A DNA stretch of 21,090 nt from Chara braunii. Its lineage: Eukaryota; Streptophyta; Charophyceae; Charales; Characeae. A program made the translations under genes and the position numbers. How positions within the stretch are numbered: position 1 is the stretch's first letter; each line of letters starts with the position of its first letter. The DNA lies in NCBI GenBank assembly GCA_003427395.1, contig BFEA01000224.1, positions 306,814-327,903 on the forward strand, given 5' to 3'. This document shows positions 17,027 to 21,090 of this stretch, piece after piece. The notes below the pieces were generated by a model. It did not search any database and was not told where the DNA came from. It was given only the letters and a program-made list of their open reading frames with translations.

Positions 17027-17539
17027 GAGTCTGTCCTTCCTAGATAAAGTTTTCATAGGCGCTGAGAATGACAGATCCAACTTCCCTCCTACCAAAGTTC
17101 TCTTACGATTGTCTGGTTGACCGGCAACAACCACAATCCCCTCCGTACTCTGCACCGGATCTACTCTGAAATGCTCCCTATGTAGAGAAGATTCATCTGC
17201 CAGCCTCATTTTTTTGGCTGGAATCGCATTAGAGGGAGGGGGGTTGAAGCCAAGATTCCCCTCTTGAGACAGGTCTTGTAACTTGCGACCTGCCTTTTTC
17301 TTGGACTGCTTCGAGCTTGACTTGCTAGCGGAATCCAAGGCATTGAACACTAATTTAAGTGCCAATTCCTTGTTTGAGACTTCATCATCCAATAGCGATA
17401 TTTTCCCTAACTCCGGGGGAATCTGAGTCGTGCTCTGTGCCTTTTTCTTCTGATCTGCAAAGGGATTTTCGGTCTGGGGCTTTTTGCCCTGACCCTGATC
17501 GAAGTTCCAGTTGTCCCACCCAGGAACAATATCCTGAAT

Positions 17540-18115
17540 GGCGGCCACCGAGCCTTCTTCTTCCTCTGTAACTTCCCCTTGTTGATCCTTCCCTTTCGTT
17601 GGGTGTAGCTCTTCACTCTGTTGAAACTGTCCCACCTCTACCATATCTATGTTTGCCTCCTTCCCCAAGTCCACCAGGCTCCGCTCCTCTTCCCCTTCCA
17701 TCATTCGGTTGTCCCCATAATCTTCTTTCTCTCCCCCTTCTCCCTCTTTTTCTGTCACTTCCCTGATTGCCTCTTCCGAAGCGTCCACCTTTTCAATCCA
17801 CTCGTCCTTCATGGGGAGCTTCTGATTGGCGGCCTCCGAGCCTTCTTCTTCCTCTGTATCTTCCCCTTGTTGCTCCTTCCCTTTCGTTGGGTGTAGCTCT
17901 TCACTCTGTTGAACCTGTACCTCCTCTTCCTTATCTATATTTGCCTCCTTCACCAAGTCCACCAGGCTCCGCTCCTCTTCCCCATCCGTCATTCGGGTGT
18001 CCCCGTTTTCTTCTTTCTCTCCCCCTTCCCCCTCTTTTTTTGTCATTTCCCTATTCGCCTCTTTCGAGGCGTCCACCTTTTTAATCCACGCTTCCTTCAT
18101 GGGGAGTTTCTCCGG
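17540..18115 (-). repeat. 288-bp (96-residue) tandem duplication within LINE ORF1
   Basis: GGCGGCC.CCGAGCCTTC starts at 17540 and 17828, exactly 288 bp apart. The two protein units run from LPMK.(A/E)WI.KVDAS through GEEERSLVDL.KEANID and QQSEELHPTKGK to TEEEEGS.AA.Q. They keep frame and most residues. Confidence 0.9.
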
Positions 18116-19311
18116 GGGCTGGGACAATGACTTGGACCCCCCCCCTTCCGTACTGGGACTTCCATGATGGGCCTTGCCCTTATTTATCTCTTTACGTTTC
18201 TGACGTCTCAACTCCAGACCTGCTCTCTGCTGACGAGAGGTCTTTTTCTTTTTTCTCTTCTGCTTTTCTGGAGGTTTGGAGTGTTTTTTCCCCCTCTCCT
18301 TCTCTCCCCCCCCTTTCTCCTTCTCTACCACCACCACCACCTCCTTCTCTCTTGTGCCCGGATCCTTCTCTTGCTTGTCTTCCCCCTCCTTTTCCTCTGT
18401 TCCCTTCTCCTTCCTTTCCTTATCCACCTCTGTCTTCTCACCCCCATCTTTCTCCTTTACCTCCTTGCCCTTCGTGCCTTTTGTAACCGCCTCTTTGTAC
18501 TTGGCATTTCGTGGGCATGAAGGGTCTGAGTCAGAATGGAAGAATCGTCTGCACTGACTACACCAGGGCGAGTCTGTGCTGGCGACTTCCAATTGCACAA
18601 ATCCGTATTCACCCATATCTACTACCAGGTGTCTTTTGTACTTTAACCGGGCCGCAAGTGCCATGTCAAAGCGGATTGTCCAGAGGTCCGGTGCCACCGG
18701 GTCCGCGAAGGCCGCCGTAGAGCTTAACACTGAGCCAAAGGCCTTCGTCACCGCACCCTTAAGGTGGGGTAAGACAGAAACCGGGACATGCAGGACTCTG
18801 ATCTAAAAGTACTTGTAGCTCATAGCCTCATTCCACTCGTACAACTGATTCTCGTCCATCCACGGTTGAAAGGATAACGTGTATTTCTTCCTATCCAGTT
18901 CAATAATGTCCTGTCCTTTCCGCAGCATCCACGTGGCTATGTTGGCTGCGCTGGCCACGTAGGTCACTAAATTACGACCTTCGTGCCGAAATATCCCCCT
19001 CTTAGGAGGCACATTTAAGGCTCCGGATCTCGCCTACCCCTCCTCGTAAATACGTACCAGGCGGTTTTTAACCTTCACAGGCAAGGAAGTCGTGTCATCG
19101 CCAAAGTGTATTGAGACCGCATGTTGACGGAGCCAGTCTGCTTGGATTTGGAACACATCGCCACACGAACAAAGTCCGATCCCGTCTCTACTACTTGTGG
19201 GGCGAACTCCTCCGGTAGGATGCCTTTGGAATAACACTCCTCCAGAGTCGCCTTAATCCTTTGTTTATCTTCCTGAGATAGAGACGACGGACCGGCTACG
19301 AAGGAAGCCAT

Positions 19312-19996
19312 TATCAATACCCAAATAAAAATCTCCGCAACAATATCCTACTAAAACGTAGCATGGGCAGTATATTAATACTCAACAGATAAATTATCCA
19401 CACACTTCACTGGGAAGGGGAGAGTCAGCTGACTTCGGGAACGGGATTACCATACTTTCAGCTCTGCATAAGTTGATCTATAAGGTGATCAACCTTGTCT
19501 TCCTGGCTTTCTTCGGGTCTTGATCCGGTACCCCCTCCCGACCCCCACCGCTCCGTCATATAGCTATGGCTACTCGGCAGGCTTCTCCCGCCTTGCTACC
19601 AATGCTGAGCTAACACCAGTCCACGAGGGGGCCAGGTCGTATCCGCACTATCATTCTCCCCGGTCCGCATCGGCCCACGTTCCCCCAGATATACGTATGT
19701 CGTCCTTGCGTCCGTTGGGAGTCTTCATCGCCTGTGGTGTATTGCCCAGGGGAAACCTCCGCGTCTTCCTCCCTGCACGTTGGCATAGTAAACCCCTTCG
19801 TTCCCCTCTGGAACTAGTCCAGAGTCCAGCCAGCGTACAAAGTGTCTAGAAAATGCCGAGCACGAAACCCTTCGTCCCTCACCTGACGCATCGGTGCGTA
19901 CCGGTCCGTACCTCCCGCGGCCCTACCGCCACCGTCGACAAAGTTAGCGCTAAATTAGCGCAGCGCCGACGATTGAACAGGGTTTTTATATGCACC
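19312..19996 (-). other. LINE 5' untranslated region (presumed)
   Basis: About 685 bp between the ORF1 start and the duplicated target at 19997. No long supported ORF. It includes a near-palindrome around TTAGCGCTAAATTAGCGCAG (about 19944). Read on the minus strand, its first bases GGTGCATATAAAAACC contain a TATA-like motif. Whether all of this belongs to the LINE depends on the 5' boundary being right. Confidence 0.55.
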
Positions 19997-20016
19997 TTCT
20001 CGGCCTTTTGGCTAAG
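19997..20016 (+). pseudogene. U2 snRNA 5' fragment (nt 7-26), right part
   Basis: TTCTCGGCCTTTTGGCTAAG matches U2 nt 7-26. The first 13 nt duplicate 9290-9302. The similarity stops at GGCTAAG: the next bases, GGTCTCGTTAG, do not continue as U2's ATCAAGTGTAG. Confidence 0.75.
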
Positions 20017-20150
20017 GGTCTCGTTAGACACTCCTAAAAGAATCCTAAAATTTTTAGGACGAGTCCTAAATGTTTTTTAGGATTTCGTGCCGCCTCGTTA
20101 CATGCAATCCTAAAAATCATCTTTTAGGATTCATCCTAAAAGGTCTCCCA
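20017..20150. repeat. TTTTAGGA/TCCTAAAA-rich foldback, MITE-like
   Basis: GGGTCTCGTTAGACACTCCT, then AAAAGAATCCTAAAATTTTT, faces ATCTTTTAGGATTCATCCTAAAAGGTCTCCC in inverted orientation. At least eight TCCTAAA or TTTAGGA motifs lie within 135 bp, several forming their own short hairpins (TCCTAAAATTTTTAGGA). No coding. It starts directly after the U2 fragment. Confidence 0.6.
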
Positions 20151-20159
20151 CGACCGTTT

Positions 20160-20425
20160 TTCATATGCGTATACGCAGCCGCGTCGTCGATGTCCGTCCA
20201 TTCCTGGCTGGTGTCCGTGGTACACACTGCGGTGGCCCTTCGGCGGGTGAGGACGGGTCGGTGAAAACCACGGTCACCCAGAACTTCGAAAATTCAAATT
20301 CGAATTTTCGCGGACGCAGGGTGGGGGGGGCGGAGGACGGCCAGGCGACGTCTGTGACGTAGAAAAGACGGCGCTGGCGAACCGTTCGGTGCGGGTATCC
20401 ATCTTTTGAGTCTACGCAAGTTGTG
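20160..20425. other. Spacer with no recognisable gene
   Basis: GC-rich sequence with one short near-palindrome, CGAAAATTCAAATTCGAATT plus TTCG (20287-20310). Nothing else is supported. Confidence 0.4.
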
Positions 20426-20653
20426 AGCAGCGGGCACATCTTCCTGCAAGGCGCATCTTCACCTCCGCGTGCGTACTGTCCTGTGGAAGCGTAGAGCAGC
20501 GGGCGCGTCTTCGGCTCCGGCATGCGTCATCTCCTGTGGCAGCGTACAGCAGCGGGCGCATCTTCGGCTCCAGCGTGAGTGGTCTCCTGCGGCAGGGTTG
20601 AGCAGCGGGCGTGTCTTCGGCGGGCCTGTGGCAGGCGTAACACTGTAGAGGTG
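20426..20653. repeat. 53-bp tandem repeat, about 3 units plus a diverged one
   Basis: AGCAGCGGGC starts at 20426, 20495, 20548 and 20601 (spacings 69, 53, 53). The units share CGGGCGC(G/A)TCTTCGGCTCC and CTCCTG.GGCAG. The translations are Ala/Arg-rich and not gene-like. Confidence 0.85.
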
Positions 20654-20940
20654 GAGCAATTGTCAGAGATGGACGTTCGTGGCTGCGGGCATGGTCTACG
20701 CGAAGAAGAGATCGACACGGTGGCGATGACGGTGGCTGCCGTCGTTGTCAACACGATGAGCGACATGTCGTCGTCCTCACGCGACATGGTGATGCAGCTC
20801 TGCAAACGAAGAGTCCAGCAAAGATCCTCCACATGACGAGATGGCAACAATGGCGTCGGCGGAGGTCCTCCGCGACATTGAACATGTCCGCGGGGAGCAA
20901 GTGACATTTATCCGCGGCGAGCAGGCTTGCGCGGGGTTTG
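20654..20940. other. Terminal spacer with no recognisable gene
   Basis: Open frames here are short and lack motifs. GATGGACG, CACGATGAGCGACATG and other GC-rich sequence precede a T-rich stretch at about 20948-20982. Confidence 0.4.
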
Positions 20941-20977
20941 AAAGCGGTTTTTTTCGTTTTTTGTTTTACTTTTATTT

Positions 20978-21000
20978 TTATTGATTGATTGATTGATTGG
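20978..21000. repeat. (ATTG)n tetranucleotide run
   Basis: Five tandem ATTG units followed by GTGGGGGATGGG. Confidence 0.9.
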
Positions 21001-21039
21001 TGGGGGATGGGTTGCACCCCCCACCTCCACCCAATCAAA

Positions 21040-21051
21040 CACACACACACA

Positions 21052-21090
<39 letters not shown>
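21040..21090. repeat. (AC)n microsatellite at the right edge
   Basis: CA/AC run with a single T interruption (ACACATACACAC), continuing to the window end. Confidence 0.96.

Larger units (their letters stand above)
17009..19311 (-). pseudogene. LINE ORF1 N-terminal and central part: DUF4283-like, CCHC knuckle, Lys/Glu-rich
   Basis: Nucleic-acid-binding ORF1 protein of the LINE. A probable start is the ATG at 19311 (MASFVAGPSSLSQEDKQRIK). A frameshift lies near 19150 and in-frame TAG codons at 19036-19034 and 18805-18803. Reading past these gives a DUF4283-like region (ATWMLRKGQDIIELDRKKYT, LSFQPWM, then VLHVPVSVLPHLKGAV and DLWTIRFDMALAARL). A knuckle WCSQCRRFFHSDSDPSC (CX2CX4HX6C, 18562-18515) follows, then a long Lys/Glu-rich region with two 96-residue tandem units. 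After KKKVKE the frame runs into the nested insert and stops at 16952 after 18 insert-encoded residues. Its genuine continuation is at 14535-13951. This order resembles plant L1 ORF1 proteins; the Lys/Glu-rich expansion is unusual. Confidence 0.82.
9303..19996 (-). mobile_element. L1-type LINE retrotransposon, inactivated, with a nested insertion
   Basis: Autonomous non-LTR retrotransposon read on the minus strand: 5'UTR, ORF1, ORF2, 3'UTR, poly(A). It spans about 10.7 kb, of which 2,491 bp are a later insertion plus one duplicate, so the element itself is about 8.2 kb. TTCTCGGCCTTTT occurs at both ends (9290-9302 and 19997-20009) and is taken as a 13-bp target duplication. Removing the element joins ATACCTTTCTCGGCCTTTT to GGCTAAG, the U2 snRNA 5' end. 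ORF order, APE endonuclease, RT, C-terminal CCHC and poly(A) place it in the L1 group as known from plants. Frameshifts and in-frame stops in both ORFs show it cannot act alone. The 5' boundary rests only on the duplication. Confidence 0.88.

Noticed and set aside
17359-18557. Several plus-strand Leu/Pro/Ser-rich open frames of 70-119 codons
   Set aside because: Antisense of the Lys/Glu-rich ORF1 repeat; composition alone explains them.
18803-19036. Stop-codon readthrough or an altered genetic code, because two ORF1 interruptions are TAG
   Set aside because: ORF1 also has a frameshift, ORF2 has a TGA and several shifts, and other ORFs here end in TAG normally, so simple decay is enough.

Overview
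The window reads as nuclear DNA of a green-lineage eukaryote, possibly a charophyte-type alga or another early streptophyte. This is an inference; no marker gene fixes the species. Reasons: an F-box/leucine-rich protein gene, an L1-type LINE whose ORF1 has a plant-style DUF4283-like domain plus a CCHC knuckle, a PIF/Harbinger transposase, the plant form of the U2 snRNA 5' end (ATACCTTTCTCGGCC...), and very dense simple repeats, minisatellites and foldback elements. It is mostly mobile-element and repeat DNA, with one plausible host gene.

Layout, left to right. 1-52 is (AG)n. 135-1544 (minus) is a PIF/Harbinger transposase with its DDE triad visible but two in-frame stops. 1550-2700 is non-coding, with GGAAAA/TTTTCC motifs, (ATTT)n and a 23-bp tandem repeat. 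2857-2906 is (GA)n, followed by a 240-bp higher-order purine-rich repeat (about 2940-3530) that runs into an F-box/LRR gene (3538-4500, plus). 4750-9280 is a repeat-laden spacer: a four-member MITE family, a tRNA-derived SINE with a 14-bp target duplication, three other foldback structures, a 35-bp minisatellite, an 11-bp minisatellite, a 22-nt G run and many T-rich or A-rich tracts.

9299-20009 is dominated by one L1-type LINE on the minus strand (about 8.2 kb without its insert): 5'UTR, ORF1 (DUF4283-like, CCHC, Lys/Glu-rich with a 96-residue tandem duplication), a 26-nt ORF1/ORF2 overlap, ORF2 (APE endonuclease, reverse transcriptase, C-terminal CCHC), a 3'UTR with a hairpin, a polyadenylation signal and a 26-nt poly(A). 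Frameshifts and stops show it is dead. It sits inside a fragment matching the first 26 nt of U2 snRNA, with a 13-bp duplication; the junction fits target-primed reverse transcription from the U2 TTTT tract. ORF1 was later split by a second retro-insertion (14536-17008) with an 18-bp duplication, an A-rich tail and the same 3' hairpin, but no reverse transcriptase. That insert carries an unrelated Asn-rich open frame and every ambiguous base in the window.

20010-21090 holds the rest of the U2 fragment, a TTTTAGGA-rich foldback, a 53-bp tandem repeat, (ATTG)n and (AC)n. No CRISPR, rRNA, intact tRNA or prokaryotic feature was seen. The most original items are the U2-seated LINE and the nested insert sharing its 3' hairpin.
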